Shown here: positions 36,984 to 48,889 of the stretch, piece after piece | Layout of the letters: the number at the start of each line of letters is the position of its first letter | Numbering within the stretch: position 1 is the first letter of the stretch | NCBI GenBank assembly: GCA_028023455.1 | Contig: JAQFVV010013064.1 | Location: 60,001-124,000 of the forward strand | Direction: 5' to 3' | Source of the DNA: Epiperipatus broadwayi | Taxonomy: Eukaryota; Onychophora; Udeonychophora; Euonychophora; Peripatidae | Length of the DNA stretch: 64,000 bases | The notes under the pieces: model-generated | What the model saw: only the letters and a program-made list of their open reading frames with translations | Databases searched by the model: none | What the model was told of the DNA's origin: nothing | Program-made: the position numbers and the translations under genes

Positions 36984-37640
36984 TTATCTAAACTCTTCCT
37001 TTTCTTCCCCGTCTTGAGTGCTTTTTTTCTCCCACTTGGAGAAACTCTGGGTTTTACCTTGTTTTTCGGTTTTTATGTCTGACAGCTCACTATCTAAAGA
37101 TTGCCCTTCTAAAAAATCTTTGAAAGTATCCATTCCATTTTCATTCTTGGCCATCTTTTCTTGTAGTTCCATTTCATAATGCTGCCGACTCTCTACCTGT
37201 TCAGATAATTCTTTTCTTTTCTTTCTTCCATTCTTTGGCTGATTATTCTGCAGTAAATGCTGATTTTTTTGCAATCTCTGCTCCAGCTCATTATATAATT
37301 CACTATTTCTGAATTCTAAAACCTCTGATTTCTTTTTTAATAGGTTCACCGTTGATTTCAACTGTTGCAGTTTGGTCTGTAATGACACTCATATCGTTTT
37401 TGTCTTCCATCTTACAGATCAATTCATTCACGCGATGTTTTTATCAATGTAACTGGATGTGATAACTATTCACCATTTCTTTTAAATTCTTATTTTCTGT
37501 TTGTAATTTAGTAATTTCTATTTGATGTGATTTAACATTATTCTGTTTTCTGATCTTCTGTTTGAAGTATTGTCCTTGTGAATTGGTCCTATCACTCACA
37601 CTAACATTACTCTCTGGTGATTCTCTACACCTTCTTGCAA
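36984..37640 (-). pseudogene. Coiled-coil protein remnant
   Basis: The minus strand reads ESPESNVSVSDRTNSQGQYF, then a heptad-rich KLQTENKNLKEMVNSYHIQL followed by TGA TAA. In the same frame VNELICKMEDKNDM continues, then a one-base shift leads into the longest run (37388 to 36984): QTKLQQLKSTVNLLKKKSEV, LEFRNSELYNELEQRLQKNQ, then a charged E/K-rich tail. Leu at heptad spacing suggests a coiled coil. Two stops plus a frameshift make a single intact exon unlikely; it may be a processed pseudogene, a split set of exons, or the gag of an element whose 3' end is the purine tract near 36930. Family not recognised. Confidence 0.5.
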
Positions 37641-37659
37641 TGAACCAAAAAATAATAAA

Positions 37660-39560
37660 TATTAAGTTTTTTTAAAATCCACGTTTTTTTCTTTCCTAAA
37701 TTAAGAAATAGGGTTTTTTTTTAACAACAACAAAAAAAAGTGTATCTAGTTATCATTTTAAAGAAAAGTTTTGTCATTAAAAATTAATTCTGTTAAATTT
37801 TTTTTCTTAAGTATGTGCTGGCTAAAAATAGGTTATCGGACAATTCTACATGAAAATACTGTCTGATTTACATAAGATACTGCTATAATGTGAATAATTT
37901 TTATTGAGAATTAGTTGAAAACTCTCAATTCATAATACCTGTTATAACTGTATTTAAACTGACTCTTTATGATTATAAAATGTTACAATTCTTTATTAAT
38001 ATAAAATAACTCCATCTTAATGTTATAGGATGATGAGACTGAACAATAGTAAAATAATTAAAACAAAAACATGTATCAAACTTCTAAAATTTATTGATCT
38101 TTTTAACAATTGATATAAATATATAACAGAGAGAACTTGTAACTTATATTATTAAATAATAGCTTTAGAGTTAGAATGTTATTTATTTAATTAATTAATT
38201 AATTTCGAATTATTATTTTTTAGTTTATCTCGATATATATATATTTTTTTTAAATTCTGAGATGAGTGGGTATCGCTAATTTGAAGAAGTGAAAATATAA
38301 TTTTCGATAATTTGTTAATATCACAAATCTTTTAAAATTCTATGCAAGTCCAATTATAGTTACTTTAACTTAATTATGATTAAAAGAAAAGACCCTGAGA
38401 TTTGAATGCTTTTGATTTATTTTAATTTTATTGTTTTATAAGTTATGCTATTGTCATGAATAGAAATAAAGTCAGAAATTTTTTCATGGTGATGTCTGTA
38501 TAAAAATCTAAATTCATGATTTGATCATTTCCATTATTAGAATTCTAAAAAAAATGTGATTTCTCTATAGAGAAAATTGATTTATTGAATCGTAAAATTA
38601 TTTCCTTCTTTAGTATCAAGGACTGCAAACTAATAGTTTTCAGAAACTAAGTTTAGTGGAACATTTAATGTATTTTTTAAAAAATGTTTTTGATCTTTTT
38701 AAAAGAATTTTTAATAATTTGAAAATTTACAAATATGCTTAAAAATATATATTATTGTAGGGTATTTTTTTTTTTGCCACAGTGAGTGTATAATTTGCCT
38801 TCCATGTTAATCTTTAACATGCAGACTAACATCTTGCATTATAAACTTCAAAGTTGTTGTATTTTTTGCCTTTATTAAAACATCATTTGACATTAATTTT
38901 TTAAGATCTACTAAAAAAACAGTTGTTTTAAATGGTTTCGGATTTCAAATAGGATATTTGATAATTTCATTCTCATGTATATACAAGTGAATTTCCAGAA
39001 TCGTTTAATAGAGATAAAAGAATTCATGGAAGTTTAAATAAATTTGGGAATAGTACGAAAAGAATTCAATTTTTGAAATTACAAATAATATTTGGAAGAA
39101 AGTACTATGACTTATCTTTGGACATTGGAGTAAGTGATATTAGTGATATGAGATTGATTTAAACATTCTATAGATGAAATTGCTTAAATAGGATCAGATG
39201 GAATATAATTTTAATTAGAATGTTGGAAGATATTGGCTTCAAATGTAGGTCTTTTAAAAATATTCATAAAATAGCAGTTTGGGACAGATAATTAGGGAGC
39301 AAGTTGAGCTGTATTAAATATAAATATTTTATTTAGATTAAAAATGCAACAATATGATTCACTTTCTATTTATTTTTTGATGGCATAAACAATATTATTT
39401 ATAATGCAATGCTTTTTGTCTGAATTTTTTAAATTCAAAGTCATTTAAAATTAATAAATAGTAAATAATATTGTGTATGAATGTATATATATGTAAATAT
39501 ACGAGCCTGACCTCCAACAATTCAAAAAAATTAGTAATTATTCATAATATTCAACAATTA
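37660..39560. other. AT-rich stretch, nothing recognised
   Basis: No family-level match on either strand. Confidence 0.45.
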
Positions 39561-39567
39561 TCTATCC

Positions 39568-40130
39568 AATGCAAGATGGTTTCTCCAAGTTTAATGCAGT
39601 TTCTCCAATCTATAGCTTTTTTTTTCACATCACACCAGCAAAGTTTTTTATTTCATCCATTAATTTCATCTTCTAGATTTTTTTGCAATCTCTTGTGATG
39701 CAGTTTAAGATTTCAGCTATTATCTCTTTTAGAAGTATATCCATCCCAGCTCTATTTCAGTCTTTTTAATCTTTCAATGTTGTCACTGATATATCTTTGT
39801 TCTCTTGCCCAAGTATTTTCTTTCAATTTCTTCTTGTTATTCCTACATATTTTTATATATCTTTGTTCTCTTGCCCAAGTATTTTCTTTCAATTTCTTCT
39901 TGTTATTCCTACATATTTTTCTTAATAATTCATTGAGTGATCCAAAGTCTTTGAATTACTCTTCTGTTAAGTGTTCACATCTCAGATCCTTAAAGATAAA
40001 TTGATAAAACATATCTATTAAAAATCTTAAATTCATAGGCAGGTTTTCTTTTAATATTACATTTTTTCATCAAAAGCATTCCATCCAAATTTAAATTTGT
40101 GATTAATTTAATCCATTATTTATTTTGAAT
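39568..40130 (-). mobile_element. RTE LINE fragment 3 (3' end)
   Basis: Reverse complement matches the 3' part of copy 1 (TCTCCAAGTTTAATGCAG end; AGTGTTCACATCTCAGATCC near 39970 parallels the 'GSETW' region). It contains a perfect or near-perfect 66-bp tandem duplication at 39790-39921. Confidence 0.75.
39790..39921. repeat. 66-bp tandem duplication inside the RTE fragment
   Basis: TATATCTTTGTTCTCTTGCC starts at 39790 and again at 39856; the two units look identical. Confidence 0.9.
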
Positions 40131-40449
40131 ATTAAGAATGATTTATTAGAAACTGTTACTTGACAATATCAATGTTAAATAAAAGATAAAAGATTATTTA
40201 TCTAGTGAATTTTAATATTTTTTGCAAATGGAGTTTATGTTGTAATAGTATTCCAATTCCAACCCAATTTTCTGAGACTGAAAATTTTGGCTATTTAAAT
40301 TTACTGATGCAATTATGTAGATCAATAATAGAATGAGATTAATATTTGATTTCAATAAAAGAAAAAAAAAAGATGTGAAAATTGCAAGTCCAGTAGGAAA
40401 AAATTTAAAATGTTAATATCTTCTTATATATATATGTATTTCAGTCAGT

Positions 40450-40540
40450 AAAGGCGTCACGATGCAGTGTAGAACATACATTTTTTCTTAGATGAATTGG
40501 GTTCAGATCCTTATCAAATTTTTTTTAAGTTTGGGGTTTT
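40450..40540 (+). repeat. Possible tRNA-derived SINE
   Basis: GGCGTCACGATGCAGTGTAG (A-box-like region) and GGGTTCAGATCC (B-box-like) are spaced 40 bp apart, followed by a T-rich tail. The CACGATGCAGTG word also occurs at 13826. Weak. Confidence 0.3.
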
Positions 40541-40559
40541 TTTCTTTTTTTAGTGCTGA

Positions 40560-42500
40560 TATTGTATTAGTTAATTGAAAGTGATGTGATTTACATGTGG
40601 CAACTCATTAGCTATGTGCATTTAGTTTGTTTGCAAGTTTGTAAAAATGATTATTTATTAATCTATCTTTAAGACTTTATTCTGGCATGATTAATAAAAT
40701 TTATTTAAAATTTCTAGACAGTTTTAATCTGTCTGTTTAAATCATTTGCTGTCATTCAAGATTTATTTAAGATCTTAAGACTAATAATAAGTGGTGAATT
40801 TTGGATTTATTATCTGAGTGTTGCATTGATAATATATTGCTGATATTCTAATGGTTAATATGAAGCATTGATTAGCAATAATATAATAATTCATTATATA
40901 TATATAGTAATTATAGCACTAATTATTTTATTTTTAGTTCATAAATATAGACATTCATTATGTTACCCATCAAAAAAATAGCATATTCTCAAACATTTTT
41001 TTTTTTTTGGAAAATGCTTTAAATAATATATCTTTTATTTTCTGTTTTAATTTGAAAAATATAATTATAGAAATAAATATATACATTTTCTTTATCAAGT
41101 AATATATTTTAAAAAATTAATAACCAAAGAGAAGCAAATCTCTAAACAATATTATTATAATTCACATACTTAAAACTCATAAAAAGATAATGAAATATTT
41201 TGTAGTTTCATTAAATAATTAAGTATTCCATTATTAATAAATAACTATTGTTGCAAATGAAAATAATAAAAAAAGAATATTGTAATGGAATATTTATCAT
41301 ATTGGAAAACAAAATACATGTGGATAAGATTTTAATCTTTTCATATATTGATTTTTTTTCTCTTTGTGTCTGCTCTAACCTGTGATTTGCCCACCAAGAG
41401 TTGCCTCTAATTTTTATTCTATCATTTCAAAATTTTTGAAAATAATTTTTAAAATGTACTTCATCCTTGGTTAATGTCATATTTGAATATTGTATTTTAT
41501 TAAATTATAGGATGACAAATTAAAATTATTGTAACTATTAATTATTTTGATGTTTTGTCAGCTTCTCTTTGCTTTAACCAATGAACATGGTATCAGAAAA
41601 CATATATAGACTTTATTGATTAAGAATCGTTGGTTATAGTTTAGCTTATGTTATAATAATTATTTTCCAGTTTTTGCAAAAAAAAAAAAAAAAGTATTGT
41701 TGAAGATTAAATTACTCTTTCATTAAATAATTATTTTGGAATTAAATTTTTAATTTGTAGTAAAATAAGCAAATGTATCTGTTTATGCATATGGTCAATT
41801 ATTGGTAAAAAGACATGATTTCTAATCATGATCAAAGTCAGTGTTTAAAAGTGACAAATAAATAAAATATATTGTTTATTCCCTACTGATATCTTAGATA
41901 TTCAAGGAATTATAGAAGTATTTGAAAGTCAAAAATAGATCCCTACTAAAAAATTGCTTATAAATTTTGATATTTTTTTTTTCTGATTCAATCTATGAAT
42001 TTTTAATCATTGAGTTTCATAATTTACTTTGCTTTTAGCTTTGAATCCCAAGTCATCAATGATAAATATAAATGATAGAAACTGATCTGAAGATGTGTAT
42101 TTAAGTATATTACCATCTTGTAATCATTGGTTACTCAAAAGTTGCTATAGATAGCACTAGACTAGAGATGTCCAGTTGTTTATGTCATGTGGCATAATCT
42201 AAAGAATCAAATGATATTATATTGGCGTACATAGATATACACATTCAAAGCCAGAGAAAAAAAGTTGCCTATAGTTGGGAAAAAATTGAGATTACTCAAT
42301 TTTATAGTTATTGATCTTGGGTCAGATTTTTATAACTATGCAAGATTTGGTTGAGTTTAAAATCTTAAGGTTTTTTGAATTTTAGATTTTTAGCTTAAAA
42401 TTAGGAGTTGAAAGTGCTTGCCAGATGCATAACTAACTGCTTTGATTCTAACTGTAAATTCCAAGCCTTAATTGATAAAGACAAAAGCTACAAAGGGTGG
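40560..42500. other. AT-rich stretch, nothing recognised
   Basis: Only AT runs and homopolymers. Confidence 0.45.
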
Positions 42501-42506
42501 AGATTT

Positions 42507-42718
42507 AAATGCAGTATCATTCATGCTTACTATAGTTGTTACTAATGCTGTTTTTGTTTATACTGTATATATATTTTGTAGAATTCTTCCATTTAGTTAA
42601 TGTCATTCCTTTTTTAAAATGCAGTATCACTCATGCTTACTATAGTTGTTACTAATGTTTTTGTTTATATATATATATTGTAGAATTCTTCCATTTAGAT
42701 AATGTCATTCTTTTTTTT
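42507..42718. repeat. ~105-bp tandem duplication
   Basis: GCAGTATCATTCATGCTTAC at 42512 recurs as GCAGTATCACTCATGCTTAC near 42621; both units end in GAATTCTTCCATTTAG and AATGTCATTC. Differences are mainly in the AT run. Confidence 0.85.
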
Positions 42719-42729
42719 TTTTGTAATAC

Positions 42730-43480
42730 TGCTATTTTCTTATTGCAGAAATATTTTTTTAATTAAATACTAAAATTTCCAAAGTTTTATTTTGTCTATA
42801 GCTTTTCTTGCTATTTCATACTATATTTGTTTATATAATCATTAATTCTTTTCAATACACCTTTTTTGTTCTCAGAATTCTAGATATTGGAATTCGTCTA
42901 AATAGATCATTTAGATGTTTTGTTACATTTCTTTGTCTTAATTGAAAAATTATAAATGATTTGCTGTTTTTTTATTTGTGCTGACTGCTATTCTTAGCAC
43001 AGTATCTGTTACTTTTGATAATATTTGGTAAACTGAGCCAACTTCAAAATCTGTTAAAATTTTAAAATAATTTGTAAGTTCTAACTTAAATTCATTGGAA
43101 TATTTTTTAAAGTTAGAGATATCAACTATTGTTTTCTAATAATTTGTCTCAAACTTTGCATTAGCACACATATCTCACTAATGAGTGACCACTTCCTGTT
43201 TTGAATCTATTAAGCGTATACAGTTTTGAATTGTCTTCATTTGAATGCTTCATTTTTTTTCTACATTTTGTCAAAAAAAAAAAAAAAAGATTGTAATGTA
43301 TATTCACCATTATGCAAATTTTTATAAATTTATGGTTTTTTTGTCTCCACATTCAAATTTTTTCACAACACTTTTATCAATCTAACAATAAAATTTCTCA
43401 TAAAAATTTTAAATACTATCTAATTTGTTCAGAAGTATTCTGCGTATTTATATGAAAATCCAACATTTATTACCAAAATG
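42730..43480 (-). mobile_element. RTE LINE fragment 4 (endonuclease end and linker)
   Basis: Parallels 10270-11100 and 23800-24600: TCTTATTGCAG near 42736, AAATTCATTGGAATATTTTT near 43090, the DHRLV-equivalent near 43185 and the CATTTGAATGCTTC block near 43238. Truncated and full of stops. Confidence 0.7.
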
Positions 43481-43685
43481 AAATTATGCTCCAAACACGA
43501 ATTATATCTATTTGATATTTTTATGACATATCACTAATATCTCAATATTATTCATCATTTTTTTAACAATGAATCTCATTTCAATATTTATGTTATTATA
43601 GGAAAGAATATGTTTACTTTTCAAATCATTTTCTTATCCATCCAGCAACATTTTCTTTAATATTAAGAGTTTTTCAATACATATA

Positions 43686-44720
43686 CACCTGGGTCTCGTT
43701 TTATGGTTTTATGTGATAGATAGGTTCCACAGAAAACCCACATTAAAAAAAAATCTCCCAAAAATAGACTTAACTTACCTTGAAAAATGGGGGATAGGGT
43801 CTGTAATTTTAGGAAATTGCATAAAAGCAAAGCAACAAGGAAAAATTACTTTAAAATTCGCATTAAAAAAATAAGCAAATAAAATATGACTAATAAAAAA
43901 TATCAAATATTTGAATAAATTGGTACAAGACAAACTTTTTTTACTTTTTTTTATTAACTACAGTATTTAATTTGACATTTTTTCATACGTATTTTAATCG
44001 CTATTTTCGAATTTGCGGTTCATTTGTAAACTGGTAAGAAATCAGATTCGTCGATGTGATGTGATGTAGCTTCTTCTTAAAGGAAGTCAAAAATCTCTCA
44101 GCAATTATGCCCAGAGAAACTTGTTAGCCACTTTATTTTCCATTCCCACTCCAATTTTTTCCATATTCTGCTCCATCCCATTTACACAACTAGTGCCAAT
44201 TTTAGTCTTGTGCTGTGTTAATGGTTTTCTGTTGACAACTGATTTTTACTACTGAAATAAATTTTAAATGTTCACATTTGTTTCTATATTTAAAAAAATG
44301 AGGATTGCATTCAAACAAAAAGATTCATTATATATTATCATTAAAAATATTATTTTCAGTTTATAAAATCAATAAAATCTTCGTTATTTATTCTAAAAAT
44401 CTACATTATTTATTTCTGTTATACCTAACAAAATAGATTTTAAAAGTTTAAAATTTTTGAATATTTATTGCATATTTTTATATGTAAGTATAAATCTATT
44501 ATTATTCTTTACTCATTAGTATAAGTATGTTATTTATTCTAAATATAGTTTCAGGCCATATTAACTAATATAATGTTATATTTTTGAAAAAAAAAAAAAA
44601 AAAAAGTATTTCAAGTCAAAATAAATTATTAATAATTTAAATTTCTTGATATCTAATAAATATAGTGAAATATGAAAAATATTAAAAAGAAACATGAATC
44701 GCATAAAACAGACCCAGGTG
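43686..44720. mobile_element. 1,035-bp TIR element with TA target duplication
   Basis: Left end CACCTGGGTCTCGTTTTATG and right end (reverse complement) CACCTGGGTCTGTTTTATGC form ~20-bp terminal inverted repeats. Each is flanked by TA (43684-43685, 44721-44722), the target duplication of the Tc1/mariner/pogo group. The 'CTCGTTTTAT' style resembles Tigger/pogo ends. No transposase frame with DDE/D residues was seen, so it is non-autonomous or internally decayed. Confidence 0.75.
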
Positions 44721-44724
44721 TAAT

Positions 44725-45715
44725 CTTCTTTCACTTGAAAGTCATCTATAGTTATTAATAGGCAAATGAAAGATCATCATCAAATGTCAGTCTAGCATTT
44801 TCTGCTTTTGATCACTAACCATTACTTTTGCTGATTTTGAGAACTATTTAAAATTGACACATCTGTATGATTAATTAAAAAAATAATCTTAACTTATAAA
44901 AATTCAAGACAAAAAGAATTTATCCTTGATATATACATATTATATTATCTTGAATATATATGTAACATGTTAAAAGTGTTTGTTAATATCTTCCTTTTTT
45001 ATTCATCATAGATATGTATACAATTTGAAGTTTTTTTCTTAATGTTTTTGAAACAAATTTACTAAAAAGCCTCATTAAATATGTAATTTAGGATTAAAAA
45101 TAATTGTGACAGAAAATAGATATTTTATTTAGAATTTATTTTTTTTACATTATTAATTATTTAAATAGAAATTATACTTAAATATAAGTTATAGTAAAAA
45201 ATTCTTTTGTTGTCATGTAAGTTTTAATAACAGAATTATACAACTACCTTTTTATATAACAAATTTTAAATTACAAGACAAATCTTATGCCTTTGCTGAA
45301 TAAATTGTACTGCACTGTGTTATTTGCATGCTTTCATATATTAGTATATGCATTGATGTCTTTGAAAATGAGTTTTTTTGGCATTAATAAATGATTTATT
45401 TCCATTGTCTTTTACATGCGGACAGTGATAGTAGTGCTGTAACCAACTTTTGGGATAACTTACCTTTTCTGGATATTGTCCCACAAAGATGATTTTTTGC
45501 CTTAGGAGATTTTGGCTGCCAGAGTTATTATTGGCATACTTCTCAAGATTGTCAGAACTTTCAAGCCCTCTCAGAGAGATATTACAAGCAATATTTTTAA
45601 CCAAAATGATACTTAGTAGAGTTTTGTAGGGATAATTAACAACTTTTTCTCTCAAAATACACATTTTTCTATAACCATGATTAGAAAAGAATCCAATAGT
45701 TAATAAAAACAAAAT
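44725..45715. other. AT-rich stretch, nothing recognised
   Basis: A minus-strand open run across 45341-45883 overlaps the SINE at 45722 and shows no family resemblance. Confidence 0.4.
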
Positions 45716-45721
45716 TACTAG

Positions 45722-45834
45722 TCGAGCATTGTTAGCCGAAAGGTCATAGCAGCCGCCTTGCAAGCAAGTAGTTGGTTGCAGACGGTTGTGGGTTCGCGTA
45801 CTGGCTGATGCTATGATATATGAAAAAAAAAAAA
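45722..45834 (+). repeat. tRNA-derived SINE (family G, copy G1)
   Basis: TAGCCGAAAGG and CATAGCAGCCGCCTTGCAAG (A-box side, TGC anticodon-like loop) and GGGTTCGCGTAC (B box) precede CTATGATATATG and a 13-A tail. The unit fits a tRNA-head SINE transcribed by RNA polymerase III. A related copy lies in reverse at 55732-55790. Confidence 0.6.
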
Positions 45835-46099
45835 ACCTTACTATTTTTCTTAAAGAATAGAGATTATTTGCATCATATTTCAATCGAGCATTAAGAACTT
45901 TAATTTAGTGCTATTGTTAATTTATTTTTTTATCCATATAACTTGATCCATATATGCTCTTACATTTTATTGTCTTACATTTTTTATAATTACAAACAAA
46001 AAAAAAAAATTGGTCTGCAGTTAACCCTATTAATAAAGATTTAAGCTAAATTTTACACAAACAAGTGAAAGAAATTAAGATTTCAGTCTTCATTTAATA

Positions 46100-46600
46100 A
46101 TTTTTATTAGTCATTCATTAGTCTAGAGATTATTCATTTAATGAATAATATTTCTGTAATGTAATTTTCACTAAACCACTTTCATGCAATATAGGAATTG
46201 GTTTTTAACCACTCCTAATACTTTGTGGAGGGGTGCAATCATAAACATATGACCAAAGATATGTAAAAAAGATGTATGATTTCCAAGATGCACATTTTTT
46301 GCTGGACCAGCAGTCATCAGTTAACCCAGATCACAATCTCTTACACATATCTTTATCATTCTTCAGTATATATAGATATCCATTTACTACAGCCTAACTG
46401 ATGTGTCAAACTTACTACCCTCACAACTTTGACACAAACCCTTGATGGAAGTATACAAATAATTTTTATTAGTCATTCATTAGACTAGAAATTAAGTGAA
46501 TCTACTTAATGAATAATATTTCTATAGTGAAATTTTCACTACAGTATTCCCATCAAGGTAGAGACTGGTTTCTGTCTGTTTTTAATACCTTATTTCATTC
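46100..46600. repeat. Family B tandem pair (B2)
   Basis: Two direct copies of the family B terminal block start near 46105 and 46466 (ATTAGTCATTCATTAG), period about 361 bp. The first unit is complete: TGTAATTTTCACTA, AATCATAAACATATGACC, AGATGCACAT, CATCAGTTAACCC and CACAACTTTGACACAAACCC. The second is truncated after ~130 bp. Confidence 0.8.
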
Positions 46601-48280
46601 AATCTTTTATTTTCACTATAAAAGTTAGTAACATTTTATTAAGGCATTGCAGATCCTTAAGAGTTCTTTGAATTTAGATCACTTTAATTAACTAGTCAAT
46701 TGATAGATGTTCAAATTTGATCTCTCATTACATTATATTTGACATTCTGTACTAAACTTTAGTTACTTTTCATCATATAGAGCTAGCTAACAAATAATAT
46801 TGCTATTTTTGAAAACTATTACCAAAGTTTAAATGAAATTGATCATGTAACAGCTATATTAATAATCATTGGAATTGATTATTGCTCAATTAATTCTTAA
46901 ATAATGACAATATTTTTTTCCATGAATGCCATAGGAGGGCTTATTTCCAATTAAACATTCTGAGGAATCATTGTAAGTATTACTTCAATTCAGAGAATTT
47001 TTTATAGTGGAAAAGGACATTTCCTTGTTCAGGTTCGGTAATATTAATAAAATAGTAAAAGAATGCAAGAGAAAATATGAATTTTGGAAGATGACTTACA
47101 GACCTTAAGTCATGACCTAGAACTGAATGCAAAAAATAAAACTACATGTTGAGTGATGTACATTGTTTACAGATTAAAAGTAAAAAATGAAATCTAAAGT
47201 TACAAATTTTCTTTAGAATAAAAGATTAATACCAAGCAGATTTGTAATAATATAGATTTATGCTCCCAACATCAAAATTGAATTATTTAATGAATGTTAT
47301 AGTGTCAATAATAAATAGAATTATATCAATGACAATACTTGTTTTGGTATCATCAAAAATTGTTTGTTTTTTTATAACTAAGTAAAAAAGTAATTATTAT
47401 TGTATATATTTTAAATATTTGTATAGATTTTTGATCAAACAATATTTAAATATTTTTCATGGATTTTTTTTTTTTTTTTAATATAGTAGTCAAAGTAAAG
47501 CTACTTTTATTCTTAATATGAAATCTGTAAAGTAAATACTAGTTAATGTTAATATTTTTTACAATTCAGCACAATTTTTTTTCTATGCTCATATCATTTT
47601 TTTCATCTTAAACTTGTGAGCTGCATGAACGTTAATTATCTTTTTTTAAGAATAAAATTATCAATAATAATATGTGCATAATTCTTAAAAAATAGAGCTA
47701 AATTATTCATAGGATTAAATGTGCTGATAAGTAATAAATCTTGTTTTTAAATAAAAATAATTAGACAAGGAAAGAAGTGCTGAAAGCTTATACAAAATAG
47801 TGTGTATATGTGTGTTTATATATTTAAACAAATTTTTTAAATTACAATCTTATAAGCTCATCTTTACTTTCAAAAACAATCAGTCAAAGATTAAGAAAAA
47901 TGTGAAATCACTTCCATGATTTATTTCTACTAAACCAATCTCATTTAGATAACCTTGGCTCTCTACATCACCCTGTGTTTTAACATTATTTGTTCTTTAT
48001 ACACAAATTTTTGCTAATTTAAATTGTTAGCTTGACTTTCAAAATACTCACATGTTTTTATCAATAATCATAATTTTTTATGAACATATCTAAAATATAA
48101 ACAAATATATTTTAATGTATTTTTAAATTAAAAAAAACAACTCCCAAAGTAAAAAGGAAATGAAAAATATGAGTTCATAGGAAATTGTGATTATTGATAA
48201 ATTTAATCTTTTAAAGTGTATATCATAAATTGAGCAATTTAATAATTTCACATTTTAAGAATAATAGTTTGATGACTATA
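46600..48280. other. AT-rich stretch, nothing recognised
   Basis: No feature beyond homopolymers. Confidence 0.4.
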
Positions 48281-48289
48281 AATAATAGT

Positions 48290-48880
48290 TATATTAGTAT
48301 TGTCACAGTACAAAGAAATAGGGGTGCACCTGGTCACTCATCATCATCCTCACATTTAATAATTTACCAAAAATTAAATAAATATGAGCGTGAGAGATCA
48401 GCAAAGACTAACTAAATTCACGAATATTACAGAGAATAGTAATAATCATTCATCATCATGAATGATCAAAAAATAAGATCAGCAGTCAACCTTGTAACTG
48501 GATTTGGGGTCCACTATAGACCAGGCTAAATATTTAGTCCTTTTCAAGCTTGGGGCAGATTATATAAACAGTAATTTGAGGTACAAACTTATGGGCTAAC
48601 CCATAAGAATATAACAATTAAAAAATAATGTGGGGATACCAAAACACATAGATCATCATCAATGCCCTCTGGCCAAGTATAAACTTAATTTTGAATTAAT
48701 AATGAGATAAAATTTACTGCATGAACTTTAAAGGATATTTCTTTGCACCACCCAGGATCATATGGATGTTCATAACACTAGACATAAACTACAATCCATA
48801 TAACTGACCATTATGTACATCCAGCATAGGGAGCAAAAGCTCTATGACTGTGAGCAAGAAATAAAATAAAATATATATTT
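48290..48880 (+). repeat. Family C repeat, copy C1
   Basis: About 590 bp that match the reverse complement of 62320-62990 over the whole length, e.g. AGAGATCAGCA, AATCATTCATCATCATGAAT (a palindrome), GGTCCACTATAGA, ATCATCAATGCC and CATATAACT. No coding sequence or tRNA boxes. A dispersed non-autonomous element of unknown class. Confidence 0.8.
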
Positions 48881-48889
48881 CAAACCTAT

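Noticed and set aside
45722-45810. Functional tRNA-Ala gene
   Set aside because: The A and B box regions and a TGC loop are visible, but the acceptor and D arms do not pair properly and an A-tail follows, so a SINE fits better.
45341-45883. A 180-codon minus-strand open frame
   Set aside because: It runs across the antisense of a tRNA-like SINE with a homopolymer run and shows no protein family motif; chance open frame.
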